A stretch of 64,000 bases of DNA. Source: Sphingomonas baiyangensis (GTDB taxonomy: Bacteria > Pseudomonadota > Alphaproteobacteria > Sphingomonadales > Sphingomonadaceae). Positions within the stretch are counted from its first letter, which is position 1. Each line of letters starts with the position of its first letter. Location: positions 2,564,417 through 2,628,416 of the forward strand of contig NZ_SWKR01000002.1 in assembly GCF_005144715.1 (NCBI RefSeq), given 5' to 3'. Both the position numbers and the translations under genes were made by a program. The notes under the pieces are model-generated. The model did not search any database. It worked only from the letters and a program-made list of their open reading frames with translations, and had not been told where the DNA came from. Below are positions 20,608 through 33,400 of this stretch, piece by piece.

Positions 20608-21486
20608 ATGCTGCGCCTCGCCCTCCTTGCGCTTGCCGCCCTCGCGCTTGCCAGCCCCGTCGCCCCGCGCGAGCCGCAGCCGGCGACCCCGCCCCTGTGG
20701 GTGGTGCGCGATGCCGACACGGTGATCTGGCTGTTCGGCAGCGTCCACTGGCTCAAACCCGAACTCGGCTGGTTCGACGCGCGCGTGCGCGCCGCCTTCG
20801 ATGCCGCCGACACGCTGGTGCTCGAGACGCCGCCCGCCGACCCGGCCGTGGCGCGGCGCGTGCAGGATGCCATCGGCAAGACCAGCGAGGGCCCGACGCT
20901 GCCCGAGCGGCTGCCGCCGGGCTATGCCGCGAAACTCGCGACGGCGCTCGCCGAACTCGGCTATCCTGAAGGCGCGTTCGACCGGGTGAAGCCGTGGCTG
21001 GCCGCGACGACGCTGTCGGTGCTGCCGCTCCGGCGGCAGGGCTATGACCCGCGCGAAGGGGTGGAGGCAGTGCTCACCGATGCCGCGCGGCGCGCGGGCA
21101 AGCCGATCATCGGCCTCGAGCCGCGCGCCGAGCAGCTCGGCTATTTCGACGATTTGCCCGAGGAAGTGCAGATGGCGATGCTGACGCGCCAGCTCGACAA
21201 TCTGGATGCGGCGACCGAATCGACCGATCGCGTGCTTGCCGCCTGGGTGGCGGGCGACGCGGCGGTGCTCGGCGCACTGGTCGACGACGACCAGCGCCAA
21301 TCCTCGGCGGCGTTCACCGAGACAATCCTGACGCGCCGCAACGCGCGCTGGGCGGCATGGATAAAGGCGCGGCTGGCGCAGCCCGGGCAGGTGTTCATGG
21401 CGGTGGGGGTCGGCCATCTGACGGGGCGCGATACGGTACAGCGCGCGCTCGCGCGGCGCGGCGTGCGCATGGCGCGCGTGCAGTGA
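20608..21486 (+). CDS. TraB/GumN family protein, secreted
   Basis: A 292-residue protein with an N-terminal signal peptide (MLRLALLALAALALASP, cleavage probably near the following VAPRE). The mature part has the TraB/GumN hallmarks: a first GSVHWL motif after the strand DTVIWLF, and a C-terminal GVGHLTGRDTV motif; the two G-x-x-H motifs are the putative metal-binding active site shared with Tiki-type proteases. The ATG at 20608 gives the signal peptide directly; longer readings do not. It is divergent from glyQ. The biochemical role of bacterial members is not established. Confidence 0.82.
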   Translation: MLRLALLALAALALASPVAPREPQPATPPLWVVRDADTVIWLFGSVHWLKPELGWFDARVRAAFDAADTLVLETPPADPAVARRVQDAIGKTSEGPTLPERLPPGYAAKLATALAELGYPEGAFDRVKPWLAATTLSVLPLRRQGYDPREGVEAVLTDAARRAGKPIIGLEPRAEQLGYFDDLPEEVQMAMLTRQLDNLDAATESTDRVLAAWVAGDAAVLGALVDDDQRQSSAAFTETILTRRNARWAAWIKARLAQPGQVFMAVGVGHLTGRDTVQRALARRGVRMARVQ

Positions 21487-21517
21487 ATAGCGCCTTGCCG
21501 CGCCGCGCGGCATCGGC

Positions 21518-21856
21518 ATGATGGCGGCCATGCAAGGCGAAGGCGCGGCCGAACCCGATATCGAGGCGATCGCGCGCGATCCGCGCTACATCGCGCTGGT
21601 GCGGCGGCGCTCGCGCTTCACCTGGGGGCTGAGCGCGGTGATGCTCGTCGGCTATTTCGGCTTCATCCTCGCCGTCGCCTTCGCCAAGCCGCTGCTCGCG
21701 CGGCCGATCGCGGCGGGGGGCGTGACATCGTGGGGGATCGCCATCGGCTTTGGCGTGATCCTGCTCGCGATCGTGCTGACGGGCATCTATGTGCGCCGCG
21801 CCAATCGCGATTTCGATCTTGTCGCGGCCGATCTCGCGCGCGATTTCGCCGCGTGA
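21518..21856 (+). CDS. DUF485 membrane protein (YjcH-like), symporter partner
   Basis: A 112-residue protein with two transmembrane helices (about residues 33-55 and 70-92), separated by a short loop, after an acidic N-terminus with the [16 protein letters not shown] segment typical of DUF485. Family members are encoded immediately upstream of ActP-type acetate symporters, as here: the TGA overlaps the GTG of the next gene. Three closely spaced ATGs (21518, 21521, 21530) could start translation. A role as an accessory to the symporter is inferred from context. Confidence 0.85.
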   Translation: MMAAMQGEGAAEPDIEAIARDPRYIALVRRRSRFTWGLSAVMLVGYFGFILAVAFAKPLLARPIAAGGVTSWGIAIGFGVILLAIVLTGIYVRRANRDFDLVAADLARDFAA

Positions 21857-23538
21857 GGATCGCGCTCGCCGCCGCAGCGCTGCTCGCGCCCGTGCCGCTA
21901 CACGCCGCCTCCGTCGACGCGCCCACGCCCACCAACTGGCCGGCGATCGCGATGTTCGCGGCGTTCGCGCTGTTCACGCTCGGCATCACGCGCTGGGCGG
22001 CGCGGCGCACGCGATCGGCGGCCGATTTCTATACCGCGGGCGGCGGCATCACCGGCTTCCAGAACGGCCTCGCGATCGCGGGCGATTATATGTCGGCGGC
22101 CTCGTTCCTCGGCATCTCGGCGCAGATCTTCAGCGACGGTTATGATGGGCTGATCTATTCGATCGGCTTCCTCGTCGGCTGGCCGATCATCCTGTTCCTG
22201 ATGGCCGAGCGGCTGCGCAACCTGGGGCGCTTCACCTTCGCCGACGTCGCCTCGTTCCGCTTCGCGCAGGCGCCGGTGCGCGTGTTCGCCGCCGTGAGCA
22301 CGCTGGTGGTGGTGCTGTTCTACCTGATCGCGCAGATGGTGGGCGCGGGGCAGCTCATCCGGCTGCTGTTCGGCATCGACTATGCGCTTGCGGTGACGAT
22401 CGTCGGCGCGCTGATGACGCTCTATGTGCTGTTCGGCGGCATGACCGCGACGACATGGGTGCAGATCATCAAGGCGGTGCTGCTGCTGGGCAGCGCCAGC
22501 TTCATGGCGGTGATGGTGCTCGCCCCGTTCGGCTTCTCGCCCGAGGCGCTGTTCGCGCGCGCGGTGGACGTGAAGACGGGCCTCGCCGCCGCGGCGGGCG
22601 CCGCGCCCGAGGCGGCAGCGGCGGCGGGACGCGCGATCATGGCGCCGGGCGGCTTCATCCGCGATCCCATATCGGCGATCTCGTTCGGCATGGCGCTGAT
22701 GTTCGGCACCGCGGGCCTGCCGCATATCCTGATGCGTTTCTTCACCGTGCCCGATGCGCGCGCGGCGCGCAGCTCGGTGCTGTGGGCGACGGGGTGGATC
22801 GGCTATTTCTATCTGCTGACCTTCATCATCGGCTTCGGCGCGATCGTGCTGGTGGCGAGCGAGCCGGCCTATCTTGATCCCGCCGGGGGCTTGCGCGGCG
22901 GCGCCAACATGGCGGCGATCCATCTGGCGCAGGCGATCGGCGGCGACCTGTTCCTCGGCTTCATCTCGGCCGTCGCCTTCGCCACGATCCTTGCGGTGGT
23001 CGCCGGCCTCACGCTGTCGGGCGCGTCGGCAGTAGGGCATGATCTCTACGCGACAGTGGTGAAGCGCGGCACCGCCACCTCGGCGCAGGAGCTCAAGGTC
23101 TCGCGCCGCACGGTGCTGGTGCTGGCGGTGGTCGCGATCCTGCTCGGCATCGCCTTCGAGCAGCAGAATGTCGCGTTCATGGTGAGCCTTGCCTTCGCGA
23201 TCGCGGCATCGGGCAATTTCCCCGTGCTGCTGATGGCGCTGCTGTGGCCGGGTGCGACGACGCGCGGCGTGGTGGCGGGAGGCAGCGTGGGGCTGGTGCT
23301 GGCGCTGGTGCTGACCATTCTGTCGCCGGCGGTATGGGTGGCGGTGCTCGGCTTTGCCGACCCCGTCTTTCCCTATTCGTCGCCGGCGATCTTCTCGGTG
23401 CCCATTGCCTTCGCGACGATCTGGATCGTCTCGCGGCTCGATCGCTCGCCACGCGCGGCGGTGGATCGCGGCGGCTATGCCGCGCAGCGCGTGCGTGCCG
23501 AAACGGGGCGGGGGGCAAGCGGCGCGCAAGCGCATTGA
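21853..23538 (+). CDS. actP: Cation/acetate symporter, sodium:solute symporter family
   Basis: A 561-residue member of the SSS family that takes up acetate and similar short acids with a cation. An N-terminal signal-like helix is followed by about 13 transmembrane segments. Family markers include the [23 protein letters not shown] segment in the first core helices and the [26 protein letters not shown] loop. The start is a GTG at 21853 that overlaps the DUF485 stop (GTGA) and gives a short signal peptide ending HAAS. The pair DUF485-ActP is the usual operon. Confidence 0.9.
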   Translation: MRIALAAAALLAPVPLHAASVDAPTPTNWPAIAMFAAFALFTLGITRWAARRTRSAADFYTAGGGITGFQNGLAIAGDYMSAASFLGISAQIFSDGYDGLIYSIGFLVGWPIILFLMAERLRNLGRFTFADVASFRFAQAPVRVFAAVSTLVVVLFYLIAQMVGAGQLIRLLFGIDYALAVTIVGALMTLYVLFGGMTATTWVQIIKAVLLLGSASFMAVMVLAPFGFSPEALFARAVDVKTGLAAAAGAAPEAAAAAGRAIMAPGGFIRDPISAISFGMALMFGTAGLPHILMRFFTVPDARAARSSVLWATGWIGYFYLLTFIIGFGAIVLVASEPAYLDPAGGLRGGANMAAIHLAQAIGGDLFLGFISAVAFATILAVVAGLTLSGASAVGHDLYATVVKRGTATSAQELKVSRRTVLVLAVVAILLGIAFEQQNVAFMVSLAFAIAASGNFPVLLMALLWPGATTRGVVAGGSVGLVLALVLTILSPAVWVAVLGFADPVFPYSSPAIFSVPIAFATIWIVSRLDRSPRAAVDRGGYAAQRVRAETGRGASGAQAH

Positions 23539-23641
23539 ACGATCAACGATTGTCGCCCCGCGCGCATCGTGGCAGAAGCGGCGCCGGCGAGCCGCGAATC
23601 GGCCGCCACGGGTCGCGCCGAGTGTTTTCCGGGGGGAAGAT

Positions 23642-24223
23642 ATGGCTGCGACCGCGCGACACATCATGGTCATCGAACCGTCCGACGCGCTGCGCGCGCG
23701 CTATGTCGCGACGCTTGCCGAGGCGGGATATTGGGTGCGCGGATCGGCGACGCCCGCGCAGTGCGACGCGGCGATCGCCGAGGCGCCTGCCGACATCGTC
23801 GTGCTCGACCTGACGCGGCCGGTGTTGCGCGCGGTTCCGAACGGTCGCGCACCCGCAGCCGACGCGCTGCCTATCGATCCCGTCGCGCTGCTCGATCGCC
23901 ACGCCGCGCTGCAGCGGCTGGCCTTTGGCGGGCTGGTGATCGACGCGCTGGCGCGCACGCTGCATCACGGCGCGCAACCGATCATGCTCACGCGCGGCGA
24001 ATTCACCTTGTTGTGGCTGCTCGCCTCGGCACGCGGCGCGGTGCTGACGCGCGACCGGCTGTGCAACGCGGTGGCGCGCACGCCCGCCGACAGCGATCCG
24101 CGGACTGCCGACGCGCTGGTGCGCCGCATCCGCCGCAAGATCGAACCCGTGGCGGGCGGCGGCATCGTGCTGACGGTGCCGGGCCTCGGCTATCGGCTGG
24201 GCGCGGAGGTACGTGCTGCCTGA
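23642..24223 (+). CDS. OmpR-type winged-helix regulator with a truncated receiver domain
   Basis: A 193-residue DNA-binding protein. The N-terminus HIMVIEPSDALRARYVATLAEAGYWV and IVVLDLT resemble strands 1-3 of a receiver domain, with D at the phospho-acceptor position. After about 60 residues the receiver stops: the last two strands with the conserved Thr/Ser and Lys are missing, replaced by a short linker. The C-terminal 100 residues are a clear OmpR/PhoB winged helix (LTRGEFTLLWLLASARGAVLTRDRL to GLGYRLG). Start ATG 23642 follows GGGGGAAG. No histidine kinase is adjacent. It lies 258 bases upstream of the giant gene on the same strand and is a candidate regulator of it (inference). Confidence 0.82.
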   Translation: MAATARHIMVIEPSDALRARYVATLAEAGYWVRGSATPAQCDAAIAEAPADIVVLDLTRPVLRAVPNGRAPAADALPIDPVALLDRHAALQRLAFGGLVIDALARTLHHGAQPIMLTRGEFTLLWLLASARGAVLTRDRLCNAVARTPADSDPRTADALVRRIRRKIEPVAGGGIVLTVPGLGYRLGAEVRAA

Positions 24224-24481
24224 GCGGCGCCGAACATTTGTTCGCTGTCCACATCCTGTCCGTTGTCAGCCGCTGACGATGCCGCGAACGTCGGCGCACG
24301 CAGGGATCAGGCAGGGCGCGGCCGGGCGGGGTGGAACCCGACGGCGGCGGGCACGGTGCCGGACCGGCGGATAGCGGGGTCGTGACAGCATTGGAACCGT
24401 GGCGCTGCGCAGGCGGCGGCCGCGCATGTTGTGGCGCATCCGCCCGGTCCGCTCCTTCCTGAAGGCGGGGGAGAAGCGGGC
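24224..24481 (+). promoter_or_regulatory. Upstream region of the giant protein gene
   Basis: This 258-base gap holds a short palindrome CGAACATTTGTTCG (24231-24244) right after the regulator's stop codon, and a GGGGGAGAAG ribosome-binding site just before the ATG at 24482. I see no convincing sigma-70 hexamers. The gap is long enough for a dedicated promoter, so the giant gene need not depend on read-through. Confidence 0.4.
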
Positions 24482-27400
24482 ATGGCGATCATCACGTTGA
24501 ACCGGGGCGAGGATTTCGCGCCTTCCATTCGCGGCGAGCACATGGTGTTCGGCACGCGCGAAGGCGCCGAGACGATCCGCGTCGACCTGTCGGCCGACAC
24601 GCGCGTGGTGCTCGACGGATCGTTCAACGCCGGCGGCGACCATGTGATCGTGAGCGGCATCGGCCCGGGGCTGACGATGCAGCGCTCGGGTGCCGCCGTC
24701 ATCTTCGCGATGCCCGATGGCGGATCGCTGGTGGTGCCGGTGGGATCGGCGGCGATCACCGTCGAGGTCGGCGGCGAGACCTTCATGCTCCAGTTCCGCG
24801 ACGGCGCGGTGATGTTCGGCGACGCGGTGGTGGGCAACGACCCCGCGCCGCTGCCGTTCGACAACGAAGCGCCCATCTTCGCCGCCGACGCCGCCGTCAC
24901 CATCGACGAGAACGGCACGCTGGTGCGCGCGACGGGCGGCGCCGGGGACGCCGATGGCGATGCGCTCGCCTATCGCATCGTCGGCGGCGACGATGCCGCG
25001 CTGTTCGTCATCGACGCCGAGACGGGCGCGCTGTCGCTGCGCGACGCGCCCGATTTCGAGGCGCCGGGCGATAGCGATGGCGACAATGTCTATCGTGTCG
25101 AGATCGCCGCGTCCGACGGGCTCGCTGAAACGCGCCAGACGATCGCGGTGACGGTCGCCAATCTGAACGAGGCGGCGCCGGTGCTCGACGTGCCCGCGAC
25201 GGTGGAGATCGACGAGAACGGAACCGCGATCGTGACGGTCGCGGCGAGCGACGCCGATGGCGACACGCCGCGCTTCGCCATCGCCGGCGGCGCCGATGCC
25301 GCGCTGTTCACGATCGACGGCGCGACGGGCGCGCTCGCATTCCGCGATGCTCCCGATTTCGAGATGCCGGGCGATGCCGATGGCGACAATCGCTACGACG
25401 TGGTGGTCAGCGCGAGCGACGGTACGCTGACCGCGACGCAGGCGATCGAGGTCCGCGTCGGCGACGTGAACGACGAGGCGCCGGTGTTCGTATCGCCCGC
25501 CACGGCGACGGTCGCCGAGAACAGCCTCGTGCCCGTGCGGCTGCCGCTGATCGTGGCGCGCGCCGAGGACGCCGACAGCACGACCATCCGCTACGCGATT
25601 GCCGAGGGCGGCGACGGCGCGCTGTTCACGATCGACGCCGAGAGCGGCGAACTGCGGCTGCGCGCGCCGCTCGACTTCGAGGCACCGGCCGACGCGAACC
25701 GCGACAATGTGTACGAGCTGGTGCTCGAGGCGAGCGACGGCGCGAATATCGGACGGCAGACGGTGCGCGTGAGCGTGACCGATGTCGACGAGACCGCGCC
25801 GCCACCGCCACCCCCTCCGCCGCCTCCGCCTCCTCCGCCACCCCCGCCGCCGCCGCCCCCGCCACCGCCTCCGCCGAACGAGGCGCCGGTCATTACCACT
25901 GCCGCCGCGCTCGGCGTCGACGAGAACGCGCTCGCGGTCGTCACCGTCGCCGCGACCGATGCCGATGGCGATACGATCACCTATGGGCTGGCGGGCGGCG
26001 CCGATGCCGCGCGCTTCGAGATCGACGCCGTGACGGGCGCGCTGCGCTTCCGCGCCGCCCCCGATTTCGAGACGCCGGGCGATGCCGACGGCAACAACGC
26101 CTATCAGGTGACGGTCTCGGCGAGCGACGGCACGGCGACCGTCACCAAGGCGCTCACCGTCACCGTCGCCGACCTCAACGACGAGGCGCCGGTCATCACC
26201 TCGGCGGCGAGCGTCTCGACGCCCGAGAACCGCCTGGCGACGGGGCTCACCGTCACCGCGACCGATGCCGATGGCGACACGCCGGCTTTCCGCATTTCGG
26301 GCGGCGCCGATGCCGCGCTGTTCCGCATCGATGCGACGACGGGCGCGCTGTCATTCGCTGCCGCGCCCGATTTCGAGGCGCCGGGCGACGCCAATCTCGA
26401 CAATCGCTACCTCGTCGAGGTCGAGGCGAGCGACGGGGCGAACGCGACGCGCCAGATCGTCACCGTGATCGTCACCGATGTCGACGAGACGCCGGCGGGC
26501 GCGCTCGAGGCGGCGCTCGCCAACGACAGCGGCCGCAGCGCGACCGACGGCATCACCAACGACGCGACGATCGCGGGCAGCATCGACCCCGCCAATGCCG
26601 GTGCGCTGCGCTTAATGCTCGATGGCGGCGCGGCGATCGACCTGTCGGCGCTGGTGCAGAGCGACGGCAGCTTCAGCTTCGACCTTGCCGATCTGCCCGG
26701 CGTCACGCTGGCGCAGGGCGCACGCATCGCGCGCATCGAGGCGGGCGACGAAAGCGTCGAGGTGGCGTTCACCTATGACAGCATCGTGCCGACCGGCGGC
26801 AGCGTCGCGCTGGCGCGCTCGTCCGACAGCGGCACGATCGGCGACAACATCACCGCGCAGGGCAGCGTCACGCTCGTCGGCACGGGCGCCGAGGCGGGCG
26901 CGAGCGTCACGATCGCGGGCGCGCCGGCAACGGTGGTGACGGGCGCGGGGCGCTTCACGCTCGAGGACGTGGCGCTCGTCGAGGGTGCCAACCGCCTGTC
27001 GGTGCGGCTGTCCGACGCGGCGGGCAACGAGACGTTCGTGAGCCTCGAGGTCGAGCGCATCGCGGGCGGCGCCGAGAGCGACATGGTGCTGTTCTGGAAC
27101 AATGTCGCGCTCGAGGTGATCGCGGGGTCGGCCGCACCTCCGGGCGTCGCCAGCCGCGCGCTCGCGATGCAGAGCGTGGCGGTGTACGACGCGATCAGCG
27201 CGATCGACGGGTCGCCGCCCCTGTGGGTCAATCTCGATGCCGGCGCCAATGCCAGCATCGACGCGGCGGTCGCCTATGCGTCCTATGCGATGCTGCTGGC
27301 GATCTTCCCCGGCCGCAAGGACGTGCTCGACGCGCGGCTGGCCGAAGTCGCCGACCAGCTCGGCAGCGGCGCGTCGCTCGCCGAGGGGCGGGCGCTGGGC

Positions 27401-30400
27401 GAGGGGATGGCCGAGATCATCTTCGCGCTGCGCGAGGGCGACGGCTACGACGCCTATGTCACGCATGCCGGCGGCAGCGCGCCGGGCGAATGGGTGGCGA
27501 CGGGGCCAATGTACGGCGAGCCCGAGCTGCCGCAATGGGCGAGCCTCGACACCTTCGTCATCAGCCGGCCCGACGAATTCCGCGCCGGGCCGCCGCCCGC
27601 GCTCGACAGTGCCGAATATGCCGCCGACTTCAACGAAGTGAAGGCACTGGGTGCGGCCGATTCGACCACGCGCACCGCCGACCAGACGCAGATCGCCGCC
27701 TTCTGGCGCGACGGCATCGGCACCGCGACGCCGCCCGGCCACTGGAACGACATCGCCGAAGTGGCGGCCGAGATGACGGGCGCGGGGATCGGCGCCAATG
27801 CGCGCATGTTCGCGATGCTCAACCTGGCGCTCGCCGACGCGTCGATCGCGGCGTGGGATACCAAATATTTCTACAGCGGCTGGCGCCCCGAGACGGCGAT
27901 CGCGCGCGCCGACGAGGACGGCAATGCGCTGACCGAGGCCGATGCCGACTGGGTGCCGCTCCAGTTCAGCCCCGCGCATCCCGACTATGTATCGGGCCAC
28001 TCGACCTATAGCGGCGCGGGCGCGGCGGTGCTGACGCATCTGTTCGGCGAGGATTTTGCCTTCACCGTCGGCTCGCCGACGGTGGCCGGCATCACGCGCG
28101 ACTTCGACAGCTTCGCGCACGCCGCCGACGAGGCGGGGCGCAGCCGCATCTATGGCGGCATCCATTTCGAGTTCTCGAACGCCGCGGGCAAGGCGATCGG
28201 CAGCGATGTGGGCGCGGCGGTGATCGACGCGCTGTCGCGCAGCGAGGACCGGCAGGGGCCGCGTATCGTCGTCACCAGCGACGACGACCAGGTGGTGCGC
28301 GCCGCGCTGGCGATCGAGGGTTTCGCGATCGACAATCTGTCAGGCGTCGAGGGTCTGGAAGCGCGCATCGACGGCGGCGACTGGGAAAGCATCGCCTCCG
28401 ACCAGCTCGGCCGCTTCGCGCTGTCGGCAGGCGGCGACGACGGTGAGCATCTCATCGAACTGCGCGCCGACGACGCTGCGGGCAACGCATCGGCAGTGGT
28501 CGAATATCGCTACACCGTCGACAGTCTGGCGCCGACGCTTGCCTTCAGCGGGTTCGCCGACGGCGCGGTGCTGGCAGCGGGGGCGCGCATCGCGGGGCTT
28601 GCCGACGGCACCGGATCGACGATCACCGCGCTTTCCTACGCGGTCGATGGCGGGCGCGACGTGCCGATCGGCTTCGATGCCGGTGGCCGGTTCGACGCGG
28701 CGTTCGACATCGCCGCGCTGGCGGCCGGCGGGCACCGCGTGACGCTCACCGCGCGCGACGCGGCGGGCAACAGCGTCACGCAGACGCTCGACTTCAGCAT
28801 CGCCGATGCCGCGCCCTTCACCGTGACGGCGATGACGCCGCGCGCCGGATCGGGCGAAGTCGGGCTGACGCAGCGGCCGCAGGTGACCTTCTCGAAGGCG
28901 GTCGACCCCGCGAGCCTGACCGAAGACAGCTTCTACGCGACCGACGCCGACGGCAATGTGCTCGCCGCCAGCATCGTCGTCGCCGCCGATGCGCGCAGCG
29001 CCTATCTGTTCTTCGACGAGGCGATGCCCGGCGCGCAGCGCATCACGGTACATCTCGATGGCGAGGCGGTGCGCGCCGCCGATGGCGCGCTGCTCGATGG
29101 CGACCGCAACGGCGCCGCCGGCGGCGACTATGCCGGCAGCTTCACCACGATCAACGACGCGCCCGTGGCCGGCACGACGATCACCGGCTTCGTCGTGGGG
29201 CCGGGCGCCGACCTCAAGCCGATGACGCCCGACGATTTCCGCGCCGGGCCCGACGGCGTGCCGCACACCGCCGACGATGTGTTCCTCGAACGGCTCGCGG
29301 GCGTGAAGGTGTGGATCCTCGGCCGCGAAAGCGAGGCGGTCTATACCGATGCCAATGGCGCATTCACGCTCACCAGCGTGCCCGGCGGCGTGGTGAAGGT
29401 GGCGATCGACGGCCGCACCGCGACCAACGCGCCCGAGGGCGTGTTCTTCCCCGAGATGGTGATGGACGTGCGCGTCCGGCCCGGCGTGGAGAACACGCTG
29501 ATGGGGACGATGGGCTCGACCGATCTACAGGCCGACAACCTGACGCGCGGCGAAGTGTATCTGCCGCGCATCAGCAAGGAGATCCTCGTCGAGGTGAGCG
29601 ACACCGAGACGACCTATGTGGTCGCCAAGGGCGACGACTATACCGGCCTGACGCAGGCCGAGCGCGACCGCCTGACGCTGGAGGTGAAGCCGGGATCGGT
29701 GCTTGGCGAGGACGGCCAGCCGGTGGCTGGCGCGCAGGTTGGCATCTCGACGGTGCCGCCCGAGCTGGTGCGCGACATGCTGCCTGACGGGCTGTTGCAG
29801 CACACCTTCGACATCACCATCCAGGCGCCCGGCGCGGCGGTGTTCGCCGAACCGCTCCAGATGATCTTCCCCAACACCTTCGGCGCGGCGCCGGGCACGC
29901 AGCTTAACTTCCTGAGCTTCGACCACACGACGGGCCGCCTCGTCATCGAGGGCACCGCGACCGTCTCGGCCGACGGGCTTTCGGTCGTCACCGATCCGGG
30001 CACGGGCATCAGCAAGCCCGGCTGGCACGGCCTGACGCCGCCGGGATCGCCGACGGGCCTGCCCAACAATCCCGATCCGCGCCGTCCCGACAGGCCCGAC
30101 GAGCCCGATCCCGACAAGCCCGACGAGCCGGAAAAGCCGCCGTGCGAGGGTAATGGCATCGACGGCGCCGAATTCCTGGGCATCGCCAAGGAAGTGGCAT
30201 TCACCTTCAAGAACACGCTGCAGGAACTCGGGCGCTTCGGGCAGATCGCCAAGTGCATCACCGACATCGCCGACAAGGCTGCCGAGATCTTCAACACCGG
30301 CTCGACGCTGGCGGGATCGATCTTCTCGAGCAGCTCGTCGGTATGGGTCGACGCGTTCAAGAGCGCCGATGCGATCAAGCAGGGCATCAAACTCGCCGTC

Positions 30401-33400
30401 GACAAGGTGTTCAGCGAGGCGACGGGCCAGACGATCAGCAAGGCCAAGGCCGCGGTCGAGCTGGGCATCGGCACGCTCAAGACCGCCGAGAAGACGCTCG
30501 AGGCGCTGCGCTCGACCTCGACCGATCCCGATTGCGCGACGCCGGGCATCGACGGCGCGCTCGCCGCGATCAAGGCGACGCTGTTCCTGGCCAGCCAGGT
30601 CAAGAGCGCGATCGCGTTCGGCGAGAATCTGGCGTCGCTCGCCAAGGGCGCGGCCGTGAAGGCGACCTTCGAGGCAGTGTGCGCCGTGGTCGACAAGATC
30701 AAGTTCATCCTCGACATCAAGGGCCTGTCGCCCTCGGCGGCGTCCGATGCCGATCTGGTGGCGCTGGCGCGCGCTGCCGCCGATGGCGACGAGACCTCGC
30801 TCGGCGACCTGCTGACCGCCGAGGAGCTCGCCGAGCTGCAGGGCCTGCTCGCCGAGCTCGACGCGGCCAATGCGCAGCTCGTGATCGACACCGCGCTGCC
30901 TGCCGACCGCCCCGCCGACGCGATGCTCGACCAGTTCATCGACTGGGCCGATTACGGCCTTGCCGACCTGTCCTACGGCATGTCGACCTTCCTCGATCTT
31001 TCGGGCGGCGCCTATTACGTCATCGAAGGCGGGCCGCAGCCGATCCGCGGCCGGCTCGAGGCCGACGGCACGCTCGACGTGTTCCTGCCCGCCGAGACGG
31101 TGCTGACGCTGCGCGTGCTCGACCTTGCCAATGGGCTGATCGGCGAGACGGTGTTCACCACCGGCCGTTCGGGCCAGTCGACGAGCATTCCGCTGCCCGA
31201 TCTCTACGGCAGCGCCGGGCTGCCCGACACCGATGGCGACGGCCTGCCCGACGAAGCCGAAACGATCGTCGGCACCAGCGTGACGCTGGCCGATACCGAT
31301 GGCGACGGGCTGTCGGACCTGTTCGAGCTCGAGAACGACCTAAATCCGCTGGGCGACTTCCCCGCCGCGACGGGCGTGGTTGCCTCGATCGACACCGGCA
31401 ATGCCGCGGTGGTCGAAGTGGTGACGGTGGCGGGCCTCGGCTCGTCGGCGGCGCGCCTCGCCTTCGTGCAGGCGGGCGATGCGCTCTCGATCGTCGATAT
31501 CGCGCAGCCGATGAACCCCGTGCTCGTCGCGCGGCTTGCGGTGGCGGGGGGTGCTACCGACGTCGCGGTCGACGTCGCCGCCGGGCTCGCGGCGATCGCC
31601 ACGGGAGCGGGCATCCGCATCGTCGATGTCGGCGATCCGGCGGCGCCGGCGCTGCTCGCGACGTTCGATTTCGATGCGCGGCAGGTCGAGCTGGTCGACG
31701 GGCTGCTCGTCGCGAGTGACGGCAGCCGGCTGCTGCTGGTCGACCCCGCGACGGGCGAGGTGCTGGCCGAACGGACGATGGGCGCGACCGTGAGCGCGCT
31801 CGCGATCGAGGGCGACCGGCTCTATGTGCTCGCGGGCAACACGCTGTCGGCCTTCACCGTCGCCGCCGAGGGCGAGCTGATCGGGCATGACAGCATCACC
31901 GTGCCGCAGGTGTCGGTCAATCCGCAGCTCTTCGCGGGCGGCGGGCATGTGTATGTGCCGGGCTATAACGGCTTCACCGGCGGCTATGCGACGATCGACG
32001 TGCGCGATCCCGATGCGCTGGTGCTGGCAAGCGGCATCGACAATGGCGGGCTGCCGGGCAGCGACATCGCGCTCAACGGCTCGGGCCTGGCGGTGATCGT
32101 GGGCGAGGTGGGCGGCGTGTTCGGCGTCAACGCGATCGACGTGATCGACGCGAGCGACCCCGCCGACACGGGTACGCTGGTGACGCGCTACGAAGTGGGC
32201 GCCGCGCCGACGGCGGTGTCGATCGCCTCGGGCTTCGCCTTTGTCGGCGATGCGACGGGCGGCTTCCACGTCGTCAACTATTCGGGCTTCGATACCGCGG
32301 GCATCGCGCCCACCGTAACGCTTGGCGGGCTGCCTGCCGATGTCGATACGGCGGCGGCGGGTCTCCAGTGGATCGAGGGCCGCGACATCGAGCTTGCCGC
32401 GACCGTCGCCGACGACGTGCAGGTCCGCCAGGTCGAGGTGCTGGTTAACGGGCAGGTGCAGACGATCGATACGGGCTTCCCGTTCGATCTGGGCGTGCGC
32501 GTGCCGACGCTGGCCGAGAATGGCGACGTGGCGACCTTCACCGTGCAGCTGCGCGTCACCGACATGGGCGGCAATATCGGCCTGTCCGAACTGGTGACGG
32601 TCGAGCTGGTGCCCGATACCGTCGCGCCGGCGCTGATCCGCTCGAACATCTCGGACGGGCAGACGGTGGGGCAGTCGTTCCGCACCTTCACCTTCGTGTT
32701 CGACGAGGCGCTCGACGCCGATTTTGTCTCGATCGACAGCTTCAGCCTGCTGCCGGCAGGCGGCGGCGACGCGATCGCGCCCGCGGCGTTCCAGCTGCGC
32801 GATGGCGGCCGCGCGATCCGCGTCACCTTCGACGCGCTGCCGACGGGCGACTACGACCTCGCCATCGCCGATGGCGCGCTGCGCGACAAGGCGGGCAATA
32901 TGGCCGCGCCCGAGGTGGGCGAGGCGAGCTTCCGCGTCGCCGACTTCTCGATCCTGTGGACGGGCGCCGCGAGCGACGACTGGAACGATCCGGCCAACTG
33001 GAATCTCGGCCGCGTGCCCGACGAGACCGACGACGTCGGCATCTCGCTGTCCGATGGCGGCATCGTGACGATCCGCAGCGGCACCGAGGTGACGGTGGCG
33101 ACGATCACCTCGAACGCCGAGATCGTGGTGGCGGGCGGCCTGAAGATGACGCTGGGGTCGATCGACACGCTGACGATCACCAACGGCCGCGTCGACGTGG
33201 CCGACAGCCTGACGCTCAACAGCTTCGACATGCCCGGCTATGGCTATGTCTCGGGCACTGGCGACATCATGGTCCGCGACGGCGGTACGCTGCGATACGG
33301 CCAGTTCGAAGGCACCGGCGCGCTGGTGGTGCGCGACGGCGCCGAGATGCTGTTCGGCGATCCGCACGACCCCGACCAGCCCTATTCGAGCAGCTATCTC

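Noticed and set aside
24231..24244. GAACATTTGTTC as an SOS box for the giant gene
   Set aside because: It matches the actinobacterial/Gram-positive GAAC-N4-GTTC form, not the alphaproteobacterial GTTC-N7-GTTC form seen at imuA; it is more likely a chance palindrome.
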